Assembly (NCBI RefSeq): GCF_002159915.1
Contig: NZ_NFJP01000004.1
Span: 106,902-170,901, forward strand
Length of the DNA stretch: 64,000 nt
Direction of reading: 5' to 3'
Origin: Gordonibacter sp. An230
GTDB lineage: Bacteria > Actinomycetota > Coriobacteriia > Coriobacteriales > Eggerthellaceae
The notes under the pieces were generated by a model that was not told the DNA's origin, did no database searches, and was given only the letters and a program-made list of their open reading frames with translations. Of this stretch, positions 28,538 through 40,902 are shown piece by piece. The position numbers and the translations under genes are program-made. How positions within the stretch are numbered: position 1 is the first letter of the stretch; each line of letters begins with the position of its first letter.

Positions 28538-28546
28538 ATTGTAGCA
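28538..28546 (-). promoter_or_regulatory. Extended -10 promoter of pyrK-pyrD-pyrF
   Basis: The minus strand reads TGCTACAAT, a near-consensus extended -10. It gives a leader of about 60 bases. No good -35 hexamer is visible at the normal spacing. Confidence 0.5.
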
Positions 28547-28701
28547 CCTGCATGGGTCTGCACGCATCTGACAGGCTGAAATGCCACGGAAAAGTCCATG
28601 GGAGCGCCCAAATCGACCCGTCGGTCGCAAAACGTCACGACGTTGGATGAGCATCGGGAACGACGTCGGAAAGGGAATGTCGCCGAAAACGCCTCGCCGA
28701 C

Positions 28702-28850
28702 GCACAGAAATGGCCGCTGTGAAGCGATTTGGCAGGTTTCAGCGCCCCAAGCGAACGCCCATGGCTTGCAGGAAGATCATTTCCCCTGGTCGGAAAATGC
28801 CAGAGCCGACAAAGCGCCTCGCCAGAGCTTCACAGAGGCCATTTCTGTGC
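28702..28850. repeat. 149-base palindromic element with 24-base terminal inverted repeats
   Basis: The arms at 28702-28725 and 28827-28850 match as reverse complements at 23 of 24 positions. Weaker pairing continues outward through GCCTC and its complement. About 19 of 23 positions of the arm (CACAG...TGGCCGCT.TGAAGC) agree with the termini of the two elements at 43629 and 47819, while the interior differs. It lies in the gap between pyrK and mazF, which otherwise shows only a frameshifted gene and a run of nine or more C. Confidence 0.65.
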
Positions 28851-28912
28851 ACTCGAGAGGCTCGAAACGCGAAGACCCCCCCCCCGCATGCTCGGTAGCA
28901 TCCCGAACGCCG

Positions 28913-29184
28913 ATGCGCCAATTCGACAAACGGACGCTCAACTACATGGGCGTGCTCATGGCCATGCTCGACGTGTCCGCCGTGCCGCACGAGCCGGCGG
29001 GAGCCATAGTCGCAGCGCCCGACATCGCCCACTCGCACGCAATGGGCGACCTCGGCAAGGCCCCGTCCACCAGTTCGAGGACGAGGTGCGCCGCGTAAGC
29101 CTCGAGCAGACCATGGAATGGGACGCCCTCCACCGCTTCCTGGAAGACCCCGACCGCCTGCTCGCGGAGTTCCTGGACGGCTAA
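28913..29184 (+). pseudogene. Small frameshifted gene, unknown
   Basis: From the ATG at 28913 the frame encodes MRQFDKRTLNYMGVLMAMLD and continues to GDLGKA before being lost near 29055. One base out of register, the coding signal resumes as HQFEDEVRRVSLEQTMEWDA and ends naturally at a TAA at 29182-29184. A one-base indel would restore about 90 codons. No family is recognised. It ends four bases from the mazF stop and may be debris from an accessory gene. Confidence 0.4.
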
Positions 29185-29187
29185 GGA

Positions 29188-29520
29188 TCAACGCAGTTCC
29201 AGCATTCCCCGAATGGAAGCGAGGATAGCGCGCACAGTATCATCGTCTGCGCATCCCAGGTATTCGTACCCTCGTTGTCGAACGTCTATGGTCCGCAGCA
29301 GCTCCACGCAGGCGAAACCTATGGGGCGTCCCGAGCATTTCGCAGGCAAATGAAGCGGATACCCGTTGTCTTTGGTGGTTGTCGGCACGACGGCAACGAG
29401 GTTCGCACGGGAATTGAAACCGTAACCGCTCACAACGACAGCTGGACGGATCTTTGCCGGCTCATGGCCGATCGACGGGTTGAAATCGACCATGATGACA
29501 TCGCCTTGCTCGAGGATCAT
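29188..29520 (-). CDS. mazF: Toxin of the MazF/PemK endoribonuclease family
   Basis: The 110-residue protein has the MazF/PemK fold signatures GDVIMVDFNPSIGHEP, the KIRPAVVVS strand with its conserved Arg-Pro, and the late C-terminal helix. These toxins cleave mRNA at short motifs and are held inactive by a partner antitoxin. The ATG at 29520 has GAGGTG upstream and overlaps the mazE stop by four bases. The target motif cannot be predicted. Confidence 0.88.
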   Translation of the reverse strand: MILEQGDVIMVDFNPSIGHEPAKIRPAVVVSGYGFNSRANLVAVVPTTTKDNGYPLHLPAKCSGRPIGFACVELLRTIDVRQRGYEYLGCADDDTVRAILASIRGMLELR

Positions 29521-29816
29521 GGAATCACCTCGGCGCCCACGTCCTTGCCCCAATCGTATTCGCCTGGCTGATAATCTCCCGTGTATCCCGCAAAAAGCTC
29601 GTCCATGGAAACATAGGGGATATCTCGATAGACGCGATGCTCGACCTCCTCGGGTCGAACGAGCATGAACGAGCCGCGCTCGTCATGGCCGAGACTCATC
29701 GTCAAGCGCGCACCCACATCGATCCCCATGCGCTCGCACATATCCTTGGGAATGCGAACGGCACGCGACGTTCCCCAAGCGCAAAGCTGCGTTACCTTGT
29801 CGACGATCCTTGACAT
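29517..29816 (-). CDS. mazE: MazE-type antitoxin, AbrB-like DNA-binding
   Basis: The 99-residue protein begins with an AbrB/SpoVT-type swapped-hairpin DNA-binding domain (VTQLCAWGTSRAVRIPKDMC) and ends with an acidic tail suited to wrapping the toxin. The ATG at 29816 follows AGGAGGTG. The promoter carries an 11-base perfect inverted repeat over the -10, so autorepression by MazE or MazEF is expected. The pair lies between carB and pyrK, splitting the pyrimidine genes. Confidence 0.85.
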   Translation of the reverse strand: MSRIVDKVTQLCAWGTSRAVRIPKDMCERMGIDVGARLTMSLGHDERGSFMLVRPEEVEHRVYRDIPYVSMDELFAGYTGDYQPGEYDWGKDVGAEVIP

Positions 29817-29829
29817 TCGCGCACCTCCT

Positions 29830-29877
29830 ATAAGATATCTTGCTAGATATCTTATCACCGAGCGTGTCACATGGCAA
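29830..29877 (-). promoter_or_regulatory. mazEF promoter with overlapping palindromic operator
   Basis: ATAAGATATCT and AGATATCTTAT (29830-29855) form an 11-base perfect palindrome with a four-base centre. On the minus strand TTGCCA (29872-29877), 17 bases and TAAGAT (29849-29854) form a promoter whose -10 lies inside the palindrome. Two near-identical palindromes centred on TGCCGGCA follow, at 29889 and 29915, between the promoter and carB. Confidence 0.75.
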
Positions 29878-29943
29878 GTTCTTTGCGAGTTGCCGGCAAC
29901 CGCGGATGGGCGAGGCTGCCGGCAACCGGTCATCAGCGTTTCG

Positions 29944-33167
<3,224 letters not shown>

Positions 33168-33168
<1 letters not shown>

Positions 33169-34880
33169 TAGTCCTCCCCTCCTGCCTGACGGCTTCCTGT
33201 GGCGGGCATCTTGCCTTTCAGAACCTGCGGCTGCTCGCACGCGGCGCGAAGGCCGCTTAGCTCGTCGGATCGGCCGCTCGGTCGGGAATCGTGTTTGTCA
33301 ACAAGCCGCTGGCTTGTTGACTCGAGGCATTCTGCTCCGCCACAGGAACCCTGCTCCTTTGCCGCGGCCCCCGCCGCGGTGGCGGCTTGTCCACCGAACG
33401 TCCAGCCGGCGAGGCGGTCGGCGGCGATGTCGATGTCGAGGTAACCGCCCGTTTCGTACAGGTCAGGCAGCGTCAGCGAGGGTGCGGCTGGCGCCCCAGA
33501 TTGCCCTGATGCAAAGCTGGACTGGACTTTGGTCCGTCCAGCCACAGCAGAAGGGCAAGATGGGGCGCCGGCCGCGGCCGCAGCGTCGACCGATCCGCCG
33601 TTCGTCAGAACGGCGGAATCCATCAAGCGGCCGAAGGCGGTGAACAGGTAGTGGGCGTCGGTGGGGCCGGGCGAGGCCTCGGGGTGGTACTGCACGCTGA
33701 ACGCGGGGATGTCGAGGAAGGCGACTCCCTCGGCCGTGCCGTCGTTCAAGTTCACGTGCGTGAGGCGGATGCGGCCGAAGCGCGGGTTGTCCACGACCGG
33801 CGCGATACCGGCGCGCGCCCAGAAGCGCAGGTCGTCCTCGTGGCGCGCCAATCCGCCCGAGAGCTCCGGCACGAGCTCGCCCAGGCTCGGGAACAGAAGG
33901 CCGAAGCCGTGGTTCTGCGCCGTGATCTCCACGCGGCCGGTGAGCAGGTTCATCACGGGGTGGTTGCCGCCGCGGTGGCCGAACTTGAGCTTCTCGATGG
34001 CGGCGCCGGCGGCCTTCGCGATCATCTGGTGCCCGAGGCAGATGCCGAACACGGGCACCTGGCCCAAGAGCTTCTCCACCTGCGAGTAGGTGCCCTCCAC
34101 GGCCTCGGGGTCGCCGGGACCGTTGGACAGGAACACGCCGTCGGGGGCCATGGCCAGCACCTCTTCCGCCGGCGTGTCCCACGGCACGACCGTGAGCTCG
34201 CAGCCCGAGCGCACGAGGTTCTGCAGGATGGAGCGCTTCGCGCCGCAGTCGTAGGCAACCACGCGGTGGCGCGCAGGCACTGGCGGCGCGACGGCGAACG
34301 CATGGCTCGCAGGCAGGTCGCCTGCGCCCACGGCGTACGGCTTCTCGCACGACACCGTGGCGGCGAGGTTCTGCCCCACGAGGGGCTCGCTCGCGCGCAC
34401 CTTGCGCAGAAGGCTCGCCTCGTCCACGTCGACGGTGGAGAGCACCGCGCGCTGGGCGCCGCAGTCGCGCACGTGGCGCACGAGCGCGCGGGTGTCCACG
34501 CCCTCCACGGCCACCACGCCGTGATCGCGCAGGTAGTCGGGCAGGCTCTGCCTGCTGCGCCAGTTCGAAGGCGCCGTGCACATATCGCGCACCACGAGGC
34601 CGCGCAGCGCGGGCTCGCCCGCCTGGGCGTCATCCTCGTTCACGCCGTAGTTGCCGATCTGCGGATACGTCATGGTGACGATCTGGCCGGCGTAGGACGG
34701 GTCGGTCACCACCTCAAGGTAGCCCTCGAGCGACGTGTTGAAGCAGATCTCGCCGTACACCTCGCCTTCGGCGGCGCATGACGTGCCGCGGAACGCCGCG
34801 CCGTCCTCCAGCACGAGCATCGCCGGCCGCGGCGAGGGCTTCGACGTGCCCTCCAAGAGCTTGTTCGCTATCTCGCTCAA
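33168..34880 (-). CDS. carA: Carbamoyl-phosphate synthase small subunit with an extra C-terminal region
   Basis: CarA hydrolyses glutamine and feeds ammonia to CarB. The protein shows the usual N-terminal domain ([17 protein letters not shown]) and a class I amidotransferase domain with the nucleophile in FGICLGHQM and the [10 protein letters not shown] histidine. The canonical part ends near residue 420, but the frame runs to 570. The extra roughly 150 residues are Ala/Ser/Gly-rich with one conserved-looking block ([20 protein letters not shown]), and their DNA contains several hairpins. The start is TTG at 34880 behind GGAAGGAAG. Leader attenuation by PyrR is expected. Confidence 0.92.
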
Positions 34881-34910
34881 AATCTTCCTTCCGCTCGGGC
34901 AGCAGATACG

Positions 34911-35014
34911 AAAAACGCCTTCGTCGGGGACAAAGGCGCACGTGATCCTGGGAAAGCTCTGCTGCGCACCTTGTCGGTCTCTCCGTACCGCCTTAAAGGT
35001 CGAGGGTCAGTATA
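34911..35014 (-). promoter_or_regulatory. PyrR-type attenuator leader of carAB
   Basis: The minus-strand leader starts at a TATACT -10 (35009-35014). It then has a block shared with the pyrR leader (GTACRGAGAGACCGAC, near 34966-34990) that resembles the loop PyrR recognises. It ends with an intrinsic terminator, CGCCTTTGTC-CCC-GACGAAGGCG plus five T (34911-34938), about 30 bases before the carA start. PyrR-UMP binding would favour the terminator. The remaining bases to 35201 hold no gene. Confidence 0.8.
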
Positions 35015-35201
35015 CGACTTTTACGAGGATTATGAGCGCAATTTGCATTATTTTCGGTGTTTCGGCAAGAAATATGCAGTTATGCGAAAAGGAGGCGGAA
35101 GAGTGCCCGTGGCTCAGCGTCTGTTGATCGGGATCTCGAGCATCGGCGACCCGCCATCACGCGGCGAGCCGCCAGCAGGGAACCCTTCGCGAGGGGCAAG
35201 C

Positions 35202-35834
35202 CTACCCGGCGATCGACCCAACCGCATCGGCGGCCAGGGCGGCGGCGCGGGCGTAGAGGTCGTCGTCGCCGGCCGCCAGCAGGCGGGCGGCCTTCGGCAG
35301 CCACGCGTTCGCATGCTCGCGGGCGAACTGGCACAGCAGCTCCGCCGCGCGCTCGGACGCCGCCGGGTCATCCCCCGCCGCTTCGGAGGCCGCGCGGGCC
35401 AAAAACGCCATGAACGCGAGCTCGGCGGCCAGCGAGTCGGGGTGCAGGCTGCCCACGGCCGGGCCGAATCCCGCGAGCGCCCGGTAGTCGAAGCCGACGG
35501 CCCGGTAGCACTTCAGCACGTGGTCGGCCTGCGCGCCCGAGGCGGGCGCGTACCGCACGCGGCCCCCCTCTTCGGCCGCACCGCGCACGCTGCACTCGGA
35601 GAGCGGCACGTAGAGCGGGCTCGTGGGCACGAAGAAGCGCTCGCTGTAGCGCTGCCGCAGCGCCTCGTCGGCCACGACGCCGTCGAAGCGGCCGTCGCCG
35701 AGCGCCTGCGCCACGCGGGCCACGTCGTCCACGATCTGCGCGGAGGGCTCGTTCAGGAACGCCTCGGCGCAGGCCTCGGCGATGACGGCGAAGCCGCGCA
35801 GCTCAGCGGGAGAAAGGGGCGTTGCATCGTCCAT
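35202..35834 (-). CDS. TorD/DmsD-like molybdoenzyme chaperone
   Basis: The 210-residue all-helical protein resembles the TorD family, cytoplasmic chaperones that bind the Tat signal of a molybdoenzyme and hold it for cofactor insertion. Supporting motifs are RFFVPTSPLYVPLSEC (the family's P-x-x-P-x-x-S segment) and ELAFMAFLARAASEA. A GGAGG site precedes the ATG at 35834. It is the last gene of the reductase operon and presumably serves the catalytic subunit encoded there. Confidence 0.8.
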   Translation of the reverse strand: MDDATPLSPAELRGFAVIAEACAEAFLNEPSAQIVDDVARVAQALGDGRFDGVVADEALRQRYSERFFVPTSPLYVPLSECSVRGAAEEGGRVRYAPASGAQADHVLKCYRAVGFDYRALAGFGPAVGSLHPDSLAAELAFMAFLARAASEAAGDDPAASERAAELLCQFAREHANAWLPKAARLLAAGDDDLYARAAALAADAVGSIAG

Positions 35835-35872
35835 GGGAAGTACCTCCATTGTTTTGAGGAAAACGGGTCCGT

Positions 35873-35960
35873 CCGGTACGGCCGGCGGGCGCCCTCCCGA
35901 GCGTCCGCCGGCCGTACCGGGCAAGAACGGGCGGGGGCGAGGGCCCGCAGGCCCCCGCCC
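35873..35960. repeat. Two strong hairpins between the NrfD and TorD-like genes
   Basis: One hairpin has a perfect 16-base stem with arms CCGGTACGGCCGGCGG (35873-35888) and CCGCCGGCCGTACCGG (35905-35920) and a 16-base loop. The other pairs GGGCGGGGGC (35929) with GCCCCCGCCC (35951). A short T-run follows the first on the minus strand. They may lower read-through into the chaperone gene or protect the upstream mRNA. Confidence 0.65.
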
Positions 35961-35975
35961 CCAGCATAGCATACG

Positions 35976-36926
35976 CTAGGCGAACACGACCGCCAGCGCG
36001 GCCATGATCACCAGGTAGCGCAGCATGAAACCGCCCACGAGCACGCCGGCCTCGCCCACGAGGGCGAGCGCCTTGCCCGAGCCGGCCGCTGCGGCAGCAG
36101 CGGAGCCGTCCGGACCGGCGGCCGGGGCGGCAGCGCCAACGACCGCAGCAGCCTTCGACGCGCCTGCACCACGATGCCGCGCGAGCTCGAGCGCGAACGG
36201 CAGCACCAAGCCCACGACCACGAACCCGAGCCAGAACGGCACGGCGTAGGCACCGGACACGAGATTCGCCACCGAGGTCGCGCCGGCTGCAGCCGCCGAG
36301 CCCGGCGCGCCGGCCGTCACGGCCAGCAGCACCGCGACCAGCACCAGCTCCAGCACCGGCAGGACGAGCCCCGCCTTGGGCAGGAACGGCAGCGCCTCCA
36401 CCTCGCCGGGCGCCGCAAGGTACGTGACCAGCAGCACCGCGGCGATGCCGGTGGAAGCGGCCGACACCACGAACAGCAACGGCAGGATGGCCATGTTCCA
36501 CAGCGGGAACGCGAGGCCCGCGTCGCCCAGCAGCACGCCCGTGTAGGCGGCCACGCACACGGCCAGCACCATGCCGACCACGTCGAGCGCCTTCGGCGTC
36601 TTCTTGCGCACGAGCAGCAGCGCCAAGTCCACCACGCTCACCGCCAAGAACACGCTCAAGATGATGACGCCCCAGGCCATGACGGAGTTCAGGTTGGACA
36701 CCAGCAGGAAGAAGCGCAGCGGGTTGGCGAACCCGGCCTTCGCATCGACCACCAGCACGAGCGTGCCCACGGCCACGGCCACCGGCGCGATGACGAACGC
36801 GATCCTCTTCATGCGCGGCGCCGGGGTCTTGGCCCAGTTCGTGAGCGCGCCTAAGACGAACACCCCGGCACCCAGGCCGGCCAGGAACAGGTAAACAGCT
36901 ATGAATGCATCCCAAACCATCTTCAT
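35976..36926 (-). CDS. NrfD-type membrane subunit of a molybdenum reductase
   Basis: The 316-residue protein has about eight to nine membrane helices and resembles NrfD/PsrC, quinone-binding anchors that exchange electrons with a four-cluster ferredoxin. It begins MKMVWDAFIAVYLFLAGLGA. An Ala/Gly-rich loop of about 40 residues sits before the last helix. The ATG at 36926 overlaps the ferredoxin stop (TGATG) after GAGGGG. It completes a catalytic-ferredoxin-anchor operon. Confidence 0.85.
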   Translation of the reverse strand: MKMVWDAFIAVYLFLAGLGAGVFVLGALTNWAKTPAPRMKRIAFVIAPVAVAVGTLVLVVDAKAGFANPLRFFLLVSNLNSVMAWGVIILSVFLAVSVVDLALLLVRKKTPKALDVVGMVLAVCVAAYTGVLLGDAGLAFPLWNMAILPLLFVVSAASTGIAAVLLVTYLAAPGEVEALPFLPKAGLVLPVLELVLVAVLLAVTAGAPGSAAAAGATSVANLVSGAYAVPFWLGFVVVGLVLPFALELARHRGAGASKAAAVVGAAAPAAGPDGSAAAAAAGSGKALALVGEAGVLVGGFMLRYLVIMAALAVVFA

Positions 36927-37549
36927 CACCCCTCGTACGGCTTCATGACGTTGCCGCCACGGTGGATGGCGGACGCGACCGGCATGGCCTCGGTTTCCTT
37001 GAGTCCGATATAGTACAGCGAGGGGTTAAGCCCCAGGTCCTCGTACAGGACGTCGCCGCCGTTCGCCTCGGCCAGGCGCTTCGAGATGTCGCTCTCCGGG
37101 TCGTTCAGGTCGCCGAAGGTGCGGGCGTATCCCACGCACGTGCCCACGCAGGCGGGCAGCAGGCCGGCGCTTGTGCGGTGATGGCAGAACGTGCACTTCT
37201 GCACCTCGCCGGACTCCAGCTGGTAGCGCACCTGGTACGGGCACGCCGCCATGCAGTACTTGCAGCCGATGCACCTGTCCTGGTCGATCTGCACCGTGCC
37301 GTCCTCGGCGCGGTAGCTCGCGCCTGTGGGGCACACCTTCACGCAGGGCGCGTCGGCGCAGTGGTTGCACTGCTTGGGCACGTTCGCGCGGGCGATGCGC
37401 CCGTCGGGACGCTCCACGTCGAAGCTCTCGATCCAGGTGTTGAACGCGCCCAGGGGCACGTCGTTCTCGCGCTTGCAGGCCACGGTGCACGCGTTGCAGC
37501 CGATGCACAGGGAGAGATCGATCAGCATGCCAAGCTTTTTCTCGTTCAT
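36926..37549 (-). CDS. Four [4Fe-4S] cluster ferredoxin subunit (DmsB/PsrB type)
   Basis: The 207-residue protein carries four sets of cluster cysteines: CIGCNACTVAC, CNHCADAPCVKVC, CIGCKYCMAAC and a later CTFCHHR...CVGTC. This is the pattern of the electron-transfer subunits of DMSO, polysulfide and related reductases. It passes electrons between the NrfD anchor and the molybdenum subunit. It has no signal peptide and is probably exported with the catalytic subunit. The ribosome site is AAGGGGG. Confidence 0.9.
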   Translation of the reverse strand: MNEKKLGMLIDLSLCIGCNACTVACKRENDVPLGAFNTWIESFDVERPDGRIARANVPKQCNHCADAPCVKVCPTGASYRAEDGTVQIDQDRCIGCKYCMAACPYQVRYQLESGEVQKCTFCHHRTSAGLLPACVGTCVGYARTFGDLNDPESDISKRLAEANGGDVLYEDLGLNPSLYYIGLKETEAMPVASAIHRGGNVMKPYEG

Positions 37550-37563
37550 GATCGCTTACCCCC

Positions 37564-40500
37564 TTAAGCCTTCTCGATTTTGAACATGCCGCCGCAACGG
37601 CCGGGCGACGCCGCGTCGTTCTCGGCGATGATGCTGATGACGTCATCGCCGGTGACGCCCGTGACCGTGGGGTCGAGCATCTGGTGGATGCGCACGCCTG
37701 CCGCGATGGCCGGGTCGCCCTTCGTGGCCTTGCCGTCCACCTCGATGTCCTGGGCGCCGTAGTTCTGGTGCTCGTAGCCGAACGCGAGCGCGAACGCACC
37801 CTTCACCTGTCCGGCGCGCACCATGGCGACGCCCTCGCTCACGTCGCCGAGCGGCGTGGTGGCGCATACCTTGTCGCCGTCCTTGATGCCCAGATCGGCC
37901 GCGTCCTCGCGGTTGAGCTCGATGTAGTTGTGGCTGCACAAATCGCGCATGACCGGGCTGTTCGACAGCATGGAGATGGAGCGGAAGCGCGGCTTGTGCT
38001 CCGAGGCGGAAAACGGGTACTCCTCGCGCGAGAAGTGGTCCTCCATGGGAGAGAGGTCGGTGAACGTCTCGGGGTTGTAGCGCAACGTGCCGGGCAGCTG
38101 CTTTCCCGAGTAGCAGTTCTTGTTCGTCGCGCGCTTCTCGCTGTAGAAGTACGTCTGGTTCTCGTCCTGGTACCCGCGGCTGCGCCTCCCGTCAGCGTCG
38201 TGCACGTAGGACATGGGCCAGTAGCGCCCTCCGCGCGAGAGCACGCTCTGCACCTTGGGCCACTCCTCGTCGGACACGGCCGCCTTGAAGCTGTCGGGCA
38301 GCTCGTCGAGGCCCTGGAGGTGCGCTTCCTGCGCGTCGATGTCGGCCACCGGCTCCTCGGCGTAGGCCAGGTTCGCGACCGCCTTCAGGTAGAAGTCGGC
38401 GGCATCGCGCAGCGGCCACGCCTTGCCGTCCACGTCGTGCAAGGCGCCCTCGCCCCATCCGGGCAGGCCGCATGCCTCGGCCACGTCGGCCAGAAACGTC
38501 TCCCAGCTGGCATGGCGCCCGTCGGCCAGCTTCATGCTCTCCGGCTCCTTCACCTGCCAGCGCACGGTGGTGCCGTAGCCGGTGAACGTGGTGCCCGTGG
38601 TGGGCAGGCCGAAGCTCTCGTAGGGGGTGACGTCGGGCACGATGTAGTCGGCGTACTGGGCGTGCTCGCCCACGAACACGTCGCACACGATGTGCAGCGG
38701 CAGCACCTCGGGGTCGCACAAACGCTCCACGACCTCGTCGCGCATGGCGCCCGGCGTGGCCTGGATCGTGTTGCACATGAAGGAGGTGAGGATCTTCGCC
38801 TGGTAGGGGTACTTGTTCACGATGGAGAGCAGCGCCTGGCTGTCGGAGGCCGCGCCGTTGGCGAACCAGGGCATGAGCGGCTTGGGGTCCTTCTCGCCGG
38901 CCGCCACGCGATTCTTGTACTCGTCGGTCTTCTCCCAGGCCTTCACCGTGCGCGAGATGTAGCACGCGTTCTTCGTGGAGACGTCGGGCTTGCCCTCGAT
39001 GGCGCCCAGCTTGTAGCGCGCTCCGTTGCCCGTCGTCGTAGGTGCCGGGCTGTTGGGGGCGTTGCCGCCGATCATCTGGTTCGCGCCCACGATGGCATGG
39101 AGCACCGCAGCCCCCATGACCGTGTCGATGCCGTTGACCGAGGCAGCCGAGCCGCCCTTGTGGCAGATGCCCACGCGGGTGCCGTGCGAGGTGTACTCGC
39201 GGGCAATGCGCTCCAGGTCCTCCACGGACACGCCGGTGATCTCGGCGTACTCGTCCATGGTGTACTCGTTCACCGTCTCGGTGAGGAGCGAGAAGCCGGT
39301 GCGCACCGCGACGCCGTTCACCTCGCCCTCGAACTCGAGCGTGCCCTTGCTGCACGCGGAGTGCAGCGTCGGCTGCCCGGTGGCGGCGTCGATGACCACG
39401 TACTGCTCGACCGCCTTGCCGTCCTTGTCCTTCTCCTCGGGCGCGTCGATGCCGGCATCTGCCGCGCGCATGAGCTTGCGGTAGTTCGGATGGTTCTCGT
39501 CGACGATGACCAGGTACGTGGCGTTCGTGTAGGCGCCGTACCCGCCCTCAACGGCCGCCTTCTGGGTGGTGAAGGAGATGGCGTCGGCGTTGTAGGTCTT
39601 GTCGGCGATGATCTTCTGCACGAGCGCGGCGCAGAACGCGGCGTTCGTGGCGGGCTTGATGGGTATCCAGTTGATGCCCGGGATGGTGGGCGTCACGGAA
39701 CCGTTGGCGAGCGTGCAGTCGAGCACGTCGATCTTGAGCTTCCCGGCCGCGAGGTTCTTGAGCGTGCGCTTGCCGGAGCTCTGGAAGTTGATCATGCTGC
39801 CGCCCGGGAAGGCGCCCAGCCAGATTGCGTACTCGGCCTCCTCCGGCTCGGGGGTGAGGCCGTTCTTACCTGCTTGTGCCAGCGAACTCGCTGAGTTGGC
39901 GACCGCTCAACTGCTTGAGTGCCCGTAGGCGTTTATCGTGCCGAACGTCGAGGCGAAGCGGCTGCTGAAACTGCCGCGGCCGTCCGAGCGGCTGCCCAGC
40001 ATGACCAGCTGGTTTGACACGGGGCCGAGGCCCGGCTCGTCGGGGTTCATCGGCGTCTTCGTATCATGGAGCTCCTTGAAGCCCATGACCTCGCGGTCCT
40101 CGCCGATCTCGGCGAACAGCTTGCCGCCTTCCGTGACCTCCTTGATGAGCTGGTCCCAGCCGATGGCCTTCCACTTGCCCTCGCCGCGCTTGCCGGCGCG
40201 CTTGAGCGGCACGGTGATGCGGTCGGGCTGGGTGTAGCCGTCCAACGTGCCGTTGCCGCGGCCGCATATGGTGCCGCGCAGCTGGTTGCCCTTGCCGTTG
40301 GCGTAGCTTAGGGACTGGTACGCCTCGGTGAGGGGCGCCTCGAAGTCCAGGAACGGGTACGCATCGGCCGGGTTGTAGGGGTTGCCGCCCACGCCCAGCA
40401 CGCTGCCCGTCTCGCGGTCGAGCTTCACGCGGTTGCCGCACGAGCAGTAGCACCCCACGCAGCCGGAATAGCGCACGAGCACGTCCTCGTTGACGGTCAC

Positions 40501-40683
40501 GTCGCCGGTCTTCGGGTCGACGCTCGCCTCGACGGGCTTGCCCTTGGCCGGTGCCGGGAACGCCGACTCGGCCGCGACGGCCGCGGTCGGCTGGCTGCCG
40601 AGCGCGGCGCCGGCAACCGACAGCGCGCCCAGGGCGCCCATCGCGCTGACGAACGTGCGTCGATCGATGTCCATAGATCCCAT
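37564..40683 (-). CDS. Molybdopterin oxidoreductase, predicted selenoprotein (TGA read as Sec259)
   Basis: One frame of 1040 codons runs through an in-frame TGA at 39907-39909. The N-terminus is a Tat signal (DRRTFVSAMGALGAL). A [4Fe-4S] site follows (C75, C78, C82, C140), then RFASTFGTINAYGHSSS-U259-AVANSASS. After it come a long catalytic body and a C-terminal MGD-binding domain ending PGRCGGMFKIEKA. In this superfamily the Cys or Sec that binds molybdenum lies four residues after a His in just this N...H...C context, so the stop is at the ligand position. A SECIS-like hairpin follows. AGGAGG precedes the ATG. The substrate is unknown; polysulfide, thiosulfate or tetrathionate-type reductases are the nearest in layout. 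Confidence 0.8.
39878..39909 (-). promoter_or_regulatory. Sec TGA codon and candidate bacterial SECIS hairpin
   Basis: After the TGA the minus-strand RNA can form CAGCG-AGUU-CGCUG, extended by a GC pair below a small bulge. The apical loop begins 18 bases after the UGA and has G in its first two positions, matching the general bacterial SECIS model (loop 16-37 bases away). A competing hairpin, AACUC-AGC-GAGUU, overlaps it. Confidence 0.55.
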
Positions 40684-40756
40684 ACTCTCCTCCTTATTAT
40701 TAGGAAACGAACACGACGGCCTTCGAGTTTAGAAAGGTATTCGACCCGCTTCATCA

Positions 40757-40835
40757 CCTGATCGAGGCGTTTAGGCAGGAAAGCCTCTCCCAAACATCCC
40801 ACCTGATCTAGGTGAAGTTTTTGTTTCTCCTGATC
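40757..40835. promoter_or_regulatory. Three repeats of CCTGATC upstream of the reductase operon
   Basis: CCTGATC occurs at 40757-40763, 40802-40808 and 40829-40835, all in one orientation. The middle copy is the left half of CACCTGATCTAGGTG, an imperfect palindrome. They lie in the 241-base region between the reductase operon and the divergent LuxR-type regulator and are good candidates for its binding sites. No other gene is present in this gap. Confidence 0.55.
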
Positions 40836-40896
40836 AAAAGCTTGCCGAGTAAACCAGAACTCCCGGGTTGCCCGCAAGTCGCACGCGAGCCTGTAC

Positions 40897-40902
40897 TATA
40901 AT
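40897..40902 (+). promoter_or_regulatory. -10 element of the LuxR-type regulator gene
   Basis: A perfect TATAAT lies 23 bases before the TTG start, preceded by TGTAC. A convincing -35 is not present at normal spacing, which would suit an activator-dependent promoter. Confidence 0.5.
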
